This document shows, piece after piece, positions 35,345 to 46,319 of a DNA stretch of 64,000 nt. The stretch is from Ignelater luminosus. Its lineage: Eukaryota; Arthropoda; Insecta; Coleoptera; Elateridae. Numbering within the stretch: the stretch's first letter is position 1; the number at the start of each line of letters is the position of its first letter. The stretch lies in the NCBI GenBank assembly GCA_011009095.1, contig VTPC01091311.1, positions 62,001-126,000 on the forward strand, in the 5' to 3' direction. The position numbers were made by a program, and so were the translations under genes. The notes beneath the pieces were generated by a model. It saw only the letters and a list, made by a program, of their open reading frames with translations. It made no database searches and had not been told where the DNA came from.

Positions 35345-38300
35345 ACAAAACAATTGTTACGTGATAACAATTTCATGATTCAATTTTCTATTTTAGAGAA
35401 TTTTGTAGGTTGTTGCCAAAATTTGATTCTACTTAAATAAATTGTTCTTATCTGTTATCTTAAAAAGTTTATCATTTCTGCACAATTATTTAGCATTTGT
35501 TTTAATTTGTGAAACTGTTCCAATAATGTATTAACATGATTACTTTTAGAACTTCTAAAACCTGACACGTTGATCTTTATTGATTTTTTAATAATTCAAT
35601 TTTGACGATCTTTGCAACTCCATCTGGAGCCTCTTTTCTTAGGTTTTTCTATCGGTAATCTTTCTCTGCTACACTTGGTGGGTCTCACGAGTTAAGCTGT
35701 ATCATGTAAAGTATTTACGACTGATTGAATTGTTCAGGTTTTTACATCTAGCCAGATTTATTTATTTTGGAATCGCTGCAAGTAGGAAAACAAAGTATAG
35801 TTTCTCATAGAACCTAGGTAGAGTTTCATGAGGTTTATGAGTATGACTTAAGCAATTTGAAAAATAAAGTGTTTAGTTTTGAAAAATTGTTGTGGACAGG
35901 TAATTTTTCATAGCACATTTTACAAACGCACTGTAATGACAGAATTCACCTGATATCTACTTCATCTTTCAATATCGGCAATCGTGTAGTACTTTTTTGG
36001 CAGACTTACTATAATTATTCATAGTGCCAGACCTCATACTATAAAGAGTTTTGATGTCTCTTACTTATACATTCTAAAATCTGCAAGGTGCGGTGTTTGA
36101 AGCATCGAAAAAATGAAAATCTATTCTTATATTTTTTGCAAAGTGGTTTTGTGATGAGTACAATCGTCAGATACATTATAGTTAATGCATTTTGTTCAGA
36201 TATTTAGTAGAAAAATAAGATTCAGTTAAAACTGACGAACTGACTTTTTAAATCGTCTTACGTCATAGCTAAGACTTATTTATTGCTAGGAGAATTTTGA
36301 ATTAAGATGGAAAGACTCTTGCAAAGATTATATGTAAATAAAAAATTGCTGTACTGTAAACATTCAAGTAAAGTATTTTTCGGTTCATACATAGTATTGT
36401 GATTTATGAGTTAAATAACAAGATCAAGTAGTTTTTTCAGAGAACGATCGTAAACATATATTCATATAATAAAAAGTAAGCAGATTAGATAAACGTGAAT
36501 CAAATGAAATTAGCAGTTTCTTTTTCTTACTGTACCTATTTTCTATGTACCTAATAAAAGTAATATTTTGAAAGTATTTTTAAAGTATTAAAATAAGGAA
36601 AGGCAGACATTAAGACGAGACTGGCGAGTAACTTATAGATTATAATTTATTAATAACTCATTCAATATTCATGGACTAGAAAGCAATAGATAATGGAAGC
36701 TTCACTACAATACACTTAAAAGTTTATTCTCGGAGATATATATCACTGGTCCATATTCACTTGGTCTCGGACAGAGGAAGCTTATAAATTAATCAGACGG
36801 TAATAATCGGTAAATTTTTGAAAAGTGAGTAGAGCAAATTACCGTTCGGAGTAATCGGTATTTATGGTGCACTCAGTTAGGTTAACATAAATCTACTCAG
36901 GCCATATTGGCAGGTGTCGGAGGATCCCAGTAGGCCAGTCTTAATTAGCGGTCGCTAGTTCATTATTCACTCGCGCCGCGGCGCTGGCCGCCGTCGCTTT
37001 GTCCGCCAACCCCTGTCGATTGCTGTGAAATATTTACGGCTTTTCTGCTAACTCTAAATGTTTTGTCTCGTTTTATATTATGCTGACTGAGCCAAACTGG
37101 GTTTCACTAAGTTGATGAATGATGTTCAAACTTCGTTTATATTTTATATTGCTAAAGTTCCGTTATAATAATTAAAACCTTAATTAAAGAAAGATAGGTA
37201 TCTACGTTCTACTAGAGTTACTTCTTTGGAACCTCCAAAATATTAACACTATAAAACGTTTAGACCAGTTATTGCTATGCTGTACTTCAGTAAATAAGTC
37301 ACATAAAAATGATAAACTCATTACTTCTTTTTTAAAAAAAATGGCACAAATAATTTAGGTCAAATACAAATTGTACGTATAAAATCTTAATAATCATTTC
37401 AATTTTATTTGATAATACGTAGTATACTGCATAGTATAACAATTTTGCTGCACTTAATTCTAAGCTTTGATAATAATCTGTCTGCAGTGTTGGTTAGAGT
37501 ACCAACAATTAACTGTAGGACAGTTCAGACAACCTAAATTAATTATTTTGTGCGTTTTCATTATGCTATCAACAGCATGATGATATGGTGGAGAATTCCT
37601 TTCTCTCTCCTTCATTTCAGTTTATTACATTCCTTTTCAATGTACCTATTTCTTTTATATTTCAGCCTTTCATTTACCCTTCTTTCACTGTGTCTACCTA
37701 ATAAATTAATTATAAAATCTCCAGCATAGATTATTGTGTCTATATTCAACATATTTTGACTTTAGAGCAAGAATGAAATAAAATGTTCGATGCGTTTTAG
37801 AACTGGCAAGAGAAACTGATCAAAAACCATCAAACTACATCGTTTTTTACATCATTACGGCACCTAACACACTACCACTGGCGTAAATAATGCCCTCGCA
37901 GCTTCTATGGTGCTTACGGGCGCAGCAATTTAGGGGGTGCATGATGCGAACGATGAAAACATATGTAGTAAGTAAAAAAAAATTGATAAAATATATTTTA
38001 CTAATGATTCATTTTTTATGATGGGCCCCTAATATAAACTTGCACCACTGCATATTACTCGTTGTAGATACTAGAGTTTGTACACAATTTTGACAAGGGA
38101 AACCGCATTCTTGTGAATTTGCTGTCGTTTATATTTTTTATTGTTGATACCAAGAACTTGTAAAAAGGTTTTAACGGTCATCTTGAGTCAATGCTCATTC
38201 CAATCCAATTCAAGCTGAACTGGGTTCTATGTTTGAAAGGCTACAGTACAAGATAAATAAATTGGAGTTTCAAAATCTTAAATAACAACCAGAAATTCCG

Positions 38301-38640
38301 AGACTATGTTTAGAAAGTCACTACAAACGCATCCTGCAAAATTCCAAGAAAATCACATGTAGGGATTCCACCATCTTGGATTTTGCAGACAAGCATTTTT
38401 TAACGTAAATAAGCTTGCGTTACCGTATTAACCTGAATGAAAACTAGGAACGCTTGGTCCTAGGCCAGTTGAACCCAAGTGGGTAGCTTATAGGTGTGAG
38501 AAAGTAGTAATCAACAGGTAAATTGATATTTCTAATAATAAAATAAATCATTAGTTGTAAAAGGGCAGTTATTAAGCCTTAACTAATAAACAAAAAGAAT
38601 TTATTAACAACGTCTAATAACAGAATCTTAAACAAAAAAT
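35345..38640. other. Non-coding stretch with a GC-rich island
   Basis: AT-rich and without recognisable genes, except for a strikingly GC-rich, CpG-containing island at about 36935-37040. Confidence 0.45.
36935..37040. other. CpG-rich island, candidate conserved non-coding element
   Basis: A short stretch of very GC-rich DNA (CGCGCCGCGGCGCTGGCCGC and neighbours) in otherwise AT-rich sequence, flanked by AATTAGCGGTCGC and TTTACGGC. There is no ORF and no RNA-gene pattern. It may be a regulatory element or promoter-type island of a distant gene; this is inference only. Confidence 0.35.
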
Positions 38641-38648
38641 TGCAAATA

Positions 38649-38823
38649 CAGCGGAATCTCCATAATTCGAAAAGCAAGAGGCGCGATTATTAGTTCGAGT
38701 TATAGAAAATACGAGTTGTAGAAGATTACGTGCAATTAGTATACGAAGTGCAAAGGGGCACAATAAATTTCGAATTGAAGAGAAATTCGAGTTACAGAAG
38801 TTCGACTTACGGGGATTCCACTG
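38649..38823. mobile_element. pogo/Tigger-type MITE, 175 bp
   Basis: Left end CAGCGGAATCTCCATAATTC and right end (complement) CAGTGGAATCCCCGTAAGTC form TIRs of about 25 bp, flanked by TA on both sides (38647-38648 and 38824-38825). CAGTGGAAxCCCC...TCGAA ends are typical of pogo/Tigger-like elements. The interior repeats TTCGAGTTA-like words and has no coding capacity. Confidence 0.75.
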
Positions 38824-38829
38824 TAGTTT

Positions 38830-40260
38830 AATTAATCTTAATTCAAGACATTAATTAAATCTCAAATTTTTAACTACGAAAAGGTTAAGTGGAATACAAA
38901 ATTAAAAAATTTATTGCTAAAAAAATTGAATATCAACACAGAATAAATCCTAGGTTAAGTTATTAAAATTCAAACAATTGCTAACTTAAGGTACACTCGG
39001 CTGTTAATCTAAATCCGTTCAAACTCTACGTATTAAAAGGTTTAAGAAAAATAAAAAAAAAATTAAAGATTTATATACGTATATACTAATTTAAAATTAA
39101 AAAAAAATTGGAAAACAGATTTATAATTAATCCGAGTGTAAATCAAATTAAGTTAAAAAAATTAAAAACAAAATTATGTAAAATTAAATGATACTCAATG
39201 CGAGTTTCGGATAATCATTGAGGTTGGAAAAACAAGTCTTACCATACACCTTGAAAGCGGATTTCGATCGGAAGCTGCAGACTGTCACTATAATCCTAAG
39301 TAATAAAGATTAAGGGTAACCTTCAAGTAAAATCCGAAAATCTAAATATTGAAACAATTTTAACACTGACAAAATCTTACGATAGCATTACATTAGAGCA
39401 AGGTAAGGTCAAACCGAAGTAAATAAAAGATGATAATTGGTTGTAATAATTACTAAAGAAATGGATTATAAAAAAATTAATCATTTGCTAAGTGAACTTT
39501 GAAGTATAAAATAAAAAAATTTATTTTATTTAATTGATCGAATAAAAATAAAGTAAGTGAACATTAGGGTTGAATTACACCAAAAATTTCTTAAAAGTTC
39601 GGGACCAAAAAAAATCGTTTTAGTTTTTTTCTACTATGAAATAAAAGTACAGAATCTTCTAGATTAGGTGCCCTCTAGGCCCAACCTCTTCTATTCTAGC
39701 TATAAGACGTGGAAACAAATTTAATCCCAACAATCACTGATACTACGACAGTACGGAGCCTCCGGTTACCAACAGGGCTTCACGGAACTCTCGTAAAGAA
39801 TTCGTCTAAAATACTTATTACCAGAATTAAACTTTCCGGAATCTAATCAAAAAAAAACTGGAAGCAAGGAACAACAATTAGAATTGAGGATACAGAGGAT
39901 GCAAGAAATGAAGATAACTTACCCCTATATAAAGGGTTTTCTTTTCATTCACAAGAATCGGAGTCACCTCTCGGGTGGACAGTGCACTGGTCGCGTCTCA
40001 ACCCGTAAATCACACTCAGAGAAAGAAAAATTTAACAAATTTTACACAAAAGAATACAAGTTAGGGTTTAAATACAAAACAATGAATAGCAGGTTCTATG
40101 AGAACATATAAACAAGGATCCGCTTGAATAAGCGTGAAGTAATTATAAATTATCAAACGAAAAAGAAACAAGGTATATCATAAGGAGAGAAACAATGGAT
40201 CGCTACCATGCTAACCCAAGGTTCTGGAGCTTAACCCCCTTTTAAGAAACAACGCAATAA
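38830..40260. other. Strand-biased A-rich stretch, unidentified
   Basis: The + strand is A-rich and T-poor over more than 1 kb, unlike the surroundings, with a TATATAAAGGG box near 39928. It could be an LTR-retrotransposon interior plus LTR, but no conserved motif, LTR pair or primer-binding site was recognised. A 75-codon ORF at 39884-40111 has no known domain. Confidence 0.3.
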
Positions 40261-40309
40261 ATCTGAATAAGATTTCTATAACAGGAAAAATAAGCTATTA
40301 AAGGAAATT

Positions 40310-43300
40310 TTAGATATACACGGTGTTTCACAAATGCCGCGAGGTTTACCATGTAAGGGGAGGGTGACTACAAAAGACCGTTACAATTTTAAATAAAATC
40401 GACTTTTATTTTCAAGCAATTAAGCAAGTTCAATTCTTTTTCTATTGGATTTCTACCTACTGTTTTGTAATTTCCATCCCCAGTTCTGGGGGTTCGTTTG
40501 GATTTCTCTCTCTAGATAGCTGTATATGATAGAAAACTCTATAGGCATGCTGCTGCATTGCAGTTAAATATGGAGAAAGTAAAGTCAGTCGGATTCGTGC
40601 TTTGGTTGGTATTGATTCTGTAAATGTACGGCTACGTGTTTTTATTCAATATGACATCAAGCAAGACTGTGTACAGCTCGTCAATCATTCTTTGTTTACG
40701 GTTTATGGTAATCATCAGAGACAGCAATCAACTTTTCGGTTGAAGAGTTGTGTTTCGCACATGACACGTTTTCTGAAGGTTTGGTCATAAGTATTGCTTT
40801 TCCCATATTACACGGTGCAGTAGAGTAGGTAGAAGTGCAAAAGATTGGTTGGAGGAGAAATCAAATTGTGTACAGGTGGTTCTTGTGCTTCACGAAGTTT
40901 TAGTAAAGTCGATCGAATTTCTCTTCTTAGAAAGGAATCGTCAAAGATAGTCTGCAAGGTCAAGGTCATAAAGCATTGTGTGCAACAGCTGAATTGGGTT
41001 TATGTTCATGACAATATCTCAAATTCACATTCTATGAGTGATCGGACGTTGTTTTTCCTCTTGGTGTATCACGCTGAAGCATTTTTCTGTGATTTTCATA
41101 GAAACTAGTTCAACTTCAAGAGCAGTTCCGTAATTGGCACTTTCTCGCTATTGCTGGAATGCCGCTCGAAAGTAATCCAGGCGAGTAAGGCTCCACTGCT
41201 GTTTAGCCGCTACTTTTCAATCACGCTTGTAATCTCCGTTGTCGTTTGCATAGTTAGTATGGATCGACTTAGCAAGAGTGGTATTAGATAGGCAAAATCC
41301 GTACGTGAAACTATCCATGAAACTCTTTGATCGCATAAGAGTTTGTTCAAAAAATTTGAACGATTGAATTTGCAGTGTATAATAAGTAGATTCAATTTTG
41401 ATCATTCTTGTAGTATTCTTTTAAAAACCGCATAAACACCAGTCACGTGTCTGCAGTTCTCATTGAGTTGAACAAATCAGTAAAGCTTGCGTTGGGGTTT
41501 TCTTTAACATACTCAAAGTTGGGTATTTGCTAATAAAGATAAAAACTTAGGACCGAATGAGGGAAGAAAAGTACATGGAGTGCTTACTCATCAAGTACAC
41601 AATGCCGTATTTCCCATAAGCCTTCGAGACCGCTTCCCGGCATTACCACTTCTATGACTCCCAAGAAAGACATCAATAGATGAAATCCACCAAGTCGGCA
41701 AAACGAGTTAGTGAACTGTCTCTCGCAGTTGGCGTATAGCGACGGATCATACCCATGTCAACAAGACATGTTTCTAAACACCATGACTTTAACAAGGAAT
41801 GATTATTGTTTATTTTGTTTCTCATCTTTTAGTGACTGTAAAAATAAGGTAAACAAATTTGTCATACATAACATAAATAAAAACCTGTTTTGAATTATTA
41901 CTTCTTATAACGTCCAAGATGGCGAAGTTTCAGATTATTTTGGATTTGATCCACTTATTGATTATGGTAACGGTTTTTTTAATTAAAGAGTACAAATTTC
42001 TATAATAAACAATATTGTTGAGCCGTAGAGGATTATAGAAGTTAAACGAATAAATGATTTCTGTTTAATCAGAAATTTCAGCTTTACATGAAGCTCACTT
42101 TTTACTAAAATAATTCCGTAGGGTGTATGAAAACAAATAATGAATGCTGGTGAGAGAAGGTTTAAGGTAGCAGAGGAGGTAAAACAAAATAAATTTTAAT
42201 GAGTAGCATGTTTACCTCAGATGGAAAGCTTTAATAAAAGTGAAACTTTCTCAAAATCAAAGATGCGTTATTTCATCATCTCCACGTTAAAAATATGATA
42301 ACAATCCATTCACATGTTGTGCAAAGAATACATAACTACGCCGAAAATTTAATGTAGATATTCCTTAACAGCACGAAGGCACTTTGTGTAAATTCCGGGT
42401 TTTCAGATAATATACGAACTTGTTCATTTTGGAATTAACCTTTGGTATCGAACTGTTGTTCTAAACGTTGGTAGTTTGACAGTTATAAAGCCACATATAA
42501 ATTTCAGGAAGTATATTGAAACCTAGTATAGTTTCTGACCAACAGGTTAAGATAACCTTAACTTTTGCTGAATGAGTTAAGGAAGTTTAGTAGATTGACC
42601 CTCATAGAATATCGAGATTTAATATAACCCACATCTAGACTGGGGTTAGAATTATGTGGATTAATTAGGTACTATTAAAACAGGAAATTTGTAGAAAGTA
42701 AACATGAAATAGTACCAACAATATAAATGAAAAAAAGAACTCGTTACACTTACAATGTAATTTTTTTAAGGTTCTGAAATATGTTAGGTATCTAGGAAAA
42801 TTTATTTCAAAATCCCTTTTATGTACGTAATTTTTCTTCCCCTAAAAATTCGCTCACAAGTGAGCGCACGAACGAAACTGCCACGAAAGGGTAATACATA
42901 CATAATTATTACATACTATGTGACGTCAGAAGTTTTTCCCTGTAATCCAACCTCATTCAGGAGTAACGTTAAATAATTCATATTTTCAGTTCCACCACAT
43001 TAGTGTACACCCTCGTCTCGGAAGTATTAGAGACAATGTGAATATTCGATTTGTAATTAGACCTTGTGTGTTTTTCTCATCAATGAAAATAAAAGGGATT
43101 GGATTAGCACTCATGAAATTGAATTTTTTATTACTGAAACGATAACAACATGAATGCTTCTTTCGAAGTTTTTGTGAAAGGGATTTACGTTGACGTCACA
43201 GTTCAATTTGGTGATTTTTAAACGTTTGATACATCCATATTACGTTTGTATATATTCATTGAAAATTATACCCACTATTATTTAAAAGCGGAGATTCTGA

Positions 43301-43610
43301 AAAATATGTTACGTAAATTGAACTAATATTTGAAAGACAGGACCGAATATTAATTTTAATAACTGAGAAATACTTAATCTAATGCCCTCTTAGCATAAAA
43401 TGTGAAAATTCCATATTCAACAGTCTTTAACTGCGATGCTTCTCTTCTGAAGAAGAGAAAAAGGTAAACTAGATATTATTTGCTGCAAGAGAATCCAACC
43501 ATTCAATTAATGCGCGGACCTTAAACAAACTGTTTCAAGTGCTTCAATACATTCAATTTTCAATTTGTTTTCATTAACTCCATGTTTCTGTGCTGTAATA
43601 TAAGTTGTAA
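40310..43610. other. Non-coding stretch
   Basis: A lone ACACGGTGTTTCAC at 40319 resembles the ends of the CAGGGTG elements, but no partner was found. Between 40450 and 41500 several weak ORFs occur on both strands (for example 87 codons plus at 40845-41108) and look like old transposon DNA, but no domain is recognisable. Confidence 0.35.
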
Positions 43611-44291
43611 TATTAGTCTAGTGAATAAGCTGCAAAAAAAGGTCGAATAAAAAAAACACTCAGCTCGAATTTGAAAAAACTTTTTTGCAATGAGTTCTAT
43701 ATAACCCCAGGATCATTCATGACCAAGGCACGGATTCTATGCAAATGCATATTTGTAACTATAGATATGTCAAAAAAAATGCTTTTGTTTCTATCCATAT
43801 CTAATAAAATACAATTAAATGACATCAAAATAAAATTGCATATTTTGCATATTCGAGTCAATTGTGCATATATTTTAATTAAGAGCATATTGATGCATAA
43901 TTTCTTTGATTTTCTGGTGAAAAATGTAAAATAAAATACAATCTAAGAACCCTTCAAACCCCCAAACAAGTTTTACTTCTCTTTAAAAGTTCTAAGAACT
44001 ATTGGCTCTATAATTGTATTTGAAGACTAATGGCTATGTTTCAAAGCAATTGCAGCTTCAAGGTGATTACTACAAAAAAAAAGAAGTTTGTCTTAAATTG
44101 AAGTTCTCAGGTGTTTATATTCGTATGCAATTTCTTGGAAGTTTATCTCATACGATAAGGAAGCTATGAGCAGTATTTGAGATGTGTATGATGTCAATGT
44201 GCCGATCGGTCGCAACTTTTACATATTGCATTCACATTTTCTGGTGCTTTTACACGCAGCTTTTAGATTACGCTTTAAACTTAATTTAAAA

Positions 44292-44423
44292 ATGCCTGCT
44301 TGTATTGTGTACAGTTGAAGAAATAGTTTAAAGAATAAAAACAATTGAGAAAGAGAAACATTTCTTCATAAATTTTCAAACAGGAATCATTCCCCAAAAC
44401 TATTTACTATGTGGCTAGATTAA
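44292..44423 (+). pseudogene. THAP-domain-like transposase start, degraded
   Basis: From an ATG, one frame reads MPACIVYS, a stop (TGA 44316-44318), RNSLKNKNN, a second stop, then ERETFLHKFSNRN and FTMWLD. This matches the start of THAP zinc fingers (MPxxCxVxxCxNR ... FHxFP ... W). The second zinc-binding Cys would be at the codon now TGA, consistent with TGT or TGC changing to TGA. The His-Lys-Phe and Trp positions are kept, the frame is unbroken across the stops, and it begins in the right place for a P-element-like transposase exon. The next part is cut off by the insertion at 44442. Confidence 0.5.
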
Positions 44424-44441
44424 ATATTCTATTGCATTTTA

Positions 44442-45085
44442 CAGGGTTTTCACAGACCTGAAAAGTCAGGGAAAATAAACTTGGTCAGGAAAAGTCGGGG
44501 AAATTGGTGTTTAAATTTCAAAAGTCAAGGATGAAATTAATTGGCAGATGTATTGAGTGAAACTGGATTACTCATTGTGCTGTTCTCGTGCTCATTTTGG
44601 TGCTAATTTGCTCGATTTTGGTGTATGGTCACTTATTTTGGTGTTCTAGTTTCTCATTTTGGTTTACACACGCTACTGTGCTTTTTTGAGGTTTTACTTT
44701 TTTAGATTATGCACTGTTTTTTTCTCATCTATCACCTACATGAAACAGTATCTAGTAAAGCAATACGATAATAAATATAACTTCCGGTATTCGTATATTG
44801 CGTACATTGTGTACAATTTTTACTCCTATGTTTACTAAATCACAACAGAAAGGGAGTATCTTAATTTGTTAGGGGGGTGTTGGGGGCTGCCCCCTCCCAT
44901 ATAATATAATGTTCAGTATATATGATTGATTTAAATTTCAGTAATTTTATACAATGCACCGCATTTTTCACATTGCTCGTAACGCATATACTACCTACAT
45001 TATCGAAACTATTAGTCAGGGAAAATACGTAACTCTCGTATGGAAAGTCAGGGAAATCAAATCCAAAATATCTGTGTGAACCCTG
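44442..45085. mobile_element. Innermost MITE-like element, CAGGGTT ends, 644 bp
   Basis: Starts CAGGGTTTTCACAGA and ends with the complement of CAGGGTTCACACAGA. The flanks are TTTTA on both sides (44437-44441 and 45086-45090). Near both ends are AAAAGTCAGGGAAA-type words. There is no coding capacity. Superfamily uncertain: the ends recall hAT-like non-autonomous elements, but the visible duplication is 5 bp and lies in AT-rich DNA. Confidence 0.6.
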
Positions 45086-45454
45086 TTTTAATATTCCGAT
45101 TATTTTTATGTATTGTTTTATTGTACGTTTTGTTTAGATGTTTTGTAACATAAATAAATTACCAACGCTATATAAAAGTTTTTAATTTATATTTGCATTC
45201 AATATTTTGCATATTTTTAAAAACCCAGCGCATATTTTATTAATTTTCCGTGCATAACATGCGCATATTTTAGTATTTTACAGTGCATATAAATCCGTGC
45301 CTTGTTCATGACTATTAAGACCTTCTCCACGCTACCCTTCTGCTTAAATGGCGAAATCAACCTTTTTAACCACCCCCTTTCTGGAGATTTTTTTTTATTT
45401 GTAAAAATGTGTGAATATTACCTCAAAAATGGCTTCTGGAAGGTTCTTTGTGTC

Positions 45455-45830
45455 GCTGATCACGAATCCAATATTAGTTTTCCGGAAAAACCACCCTGGC
45501 TGTGGAAAATCGGAAAATTTGGCCTTATTTCTGAAAAAATTTTTCTTTTTTGTAAAAATTTCCAAATTTTGGCTCGAAAATGGGTCCTAGAAAGTTATTG
45601 TGGTTGCTCATCACGAATCTGATATTAGTTTTTCGTAGACACCACCCTGACCGTGGAAAATCAGAAAATTTAGCACAATTTTTAAAAAAGTTTTGGAATT
45701 TCAGCTCGAAAATAGGTTCTAGATAGTTTTTTTTTGGGTCGCCGATCACGAATCCGATATTAGTTTTTCGCAAAAACCATCCTGGCCATGGAAAATTGGA
45801 AAATCTTGCCATATTTTTCATTTTTCTCAT
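45455..45830. repeat. Three tandem about 140-bp units in the foldback element
   Basis: Each unit contains ATCACGAATCYRATATTAGTTTT, a short spacer, ACCAYCCTGRCCRTGGAAAA and TYGGAAAATYTKG, at about 45461, 45610 and 45746. A fourth, inverted, partial unit lies in the right arm (about 46050-46100). Apparent ORFs here (45302-45622 plus, 45525-45830 minus) are translations of the repeat and not genes. Confidence 0.75.
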
Positions 45831-46319
45831 GTTTAACCGTTCTTAGGTGGCAGTTCATTTCGCTTTCGATGTAGTGGACATGTTTGGAACCAGTTTTCAC
45901 TGTTGCAGTAAAAATTGCGAAAAACCTGTGAAAAATCATTGGGAAATTTAAAAAAAAACGTGTTTTATGTCGATTTCGGGGTAATAGCATGCTGCCACTT
46001 CGAAAATAACAACGCAAACATTTAGAAAAAAACTTTGTTTTTAAGTTTTCCAGTTTTCCACGGCCAGGTTGGTTTTTCCCGACAACTAATGCCTAGAAGC
46101 CATTTTTGAGCTAAAATTCACACATTTTCACTAATAAAGAACATCTCTAGAAAGGGGGTGGTTGAAAGGGTTGATTTCACGATTTGGGGCAGAAAGGGAG
46201 CGGGATGAAGGTCTCAATAGTCATGACTGATCCTGGGGTCATATAGAACTCATTGCAAAAAGAGTTTTTAAATTCGTGATGAGTGTTTTTTTTTATTCTC
46301 CCAGCTTATTGACTGGGCT

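Larger units (their letters stand above)
43724..45304 (+). mobile_element. Nested 8-bp-TSD DNA transposon with THAP remnant (P- or hAT-like)
   Basis: Inserted into the foldback element with a perfect 8-bp target-site duplication, TTCATGAC, at 43716-43723 and 45305-45312. Terminal inverted repeats are CAAGGCACGGAT, perfect over 12 bp. Both subterminal regions are packed with GCATATTT-type words (left 43745-43895, right 45195-45290), which look like transposase-binding sites. A broken THAP-type coding start lies inside, and a further element (44442-45085) interrupts the rest. 8-bp duplications fit both the hAT and P superfamilies; the THAP remnant favours P. Confidence 0.8.
43618..46316. mobile_element. 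Foldback-type element with long inverted arms (interrupted)
   Basis: The two ends are long inverted repeats. The left arm (AGTGAATAAGCTG..., AACACTCA, TTTGCAATGAGTTCTATATA, ACCCCAGGATCATTCATGAC) is matched by the complement of the right arm (AGTCAATAAGCTG..., AACACTCA, TTTGCAATGAGTTCTATATG, ACCCCAGGATCAGTCATGAC). The match continues past the nested insertion through AAGACCTTC, GAAATCAACC, CCACCCCCTTTCT and AATGTGTGAAT to AAAATGGCTTCTRG. So the arms exceed 200 bp each. The middle contains about three tandem copies of a 140-bp unit. A 1.6-kb element has inserted in the left arm. No transposase is recognised in the foldback element itself. Confidence 0.75.

Noticed and set aside
40319-40332. ACACGGTGTTTCAC as the end of another TIR element
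   Set aside because: No inverted partner was found within several kilobases.
45302-45830. ORFs of 106 codons (plus) and 101 codons (minus) as genes
   Set aside because: They are translations of the 140-bp tandem units of the foldback element; the repetitive residues follow the DNA repeat on both strands.
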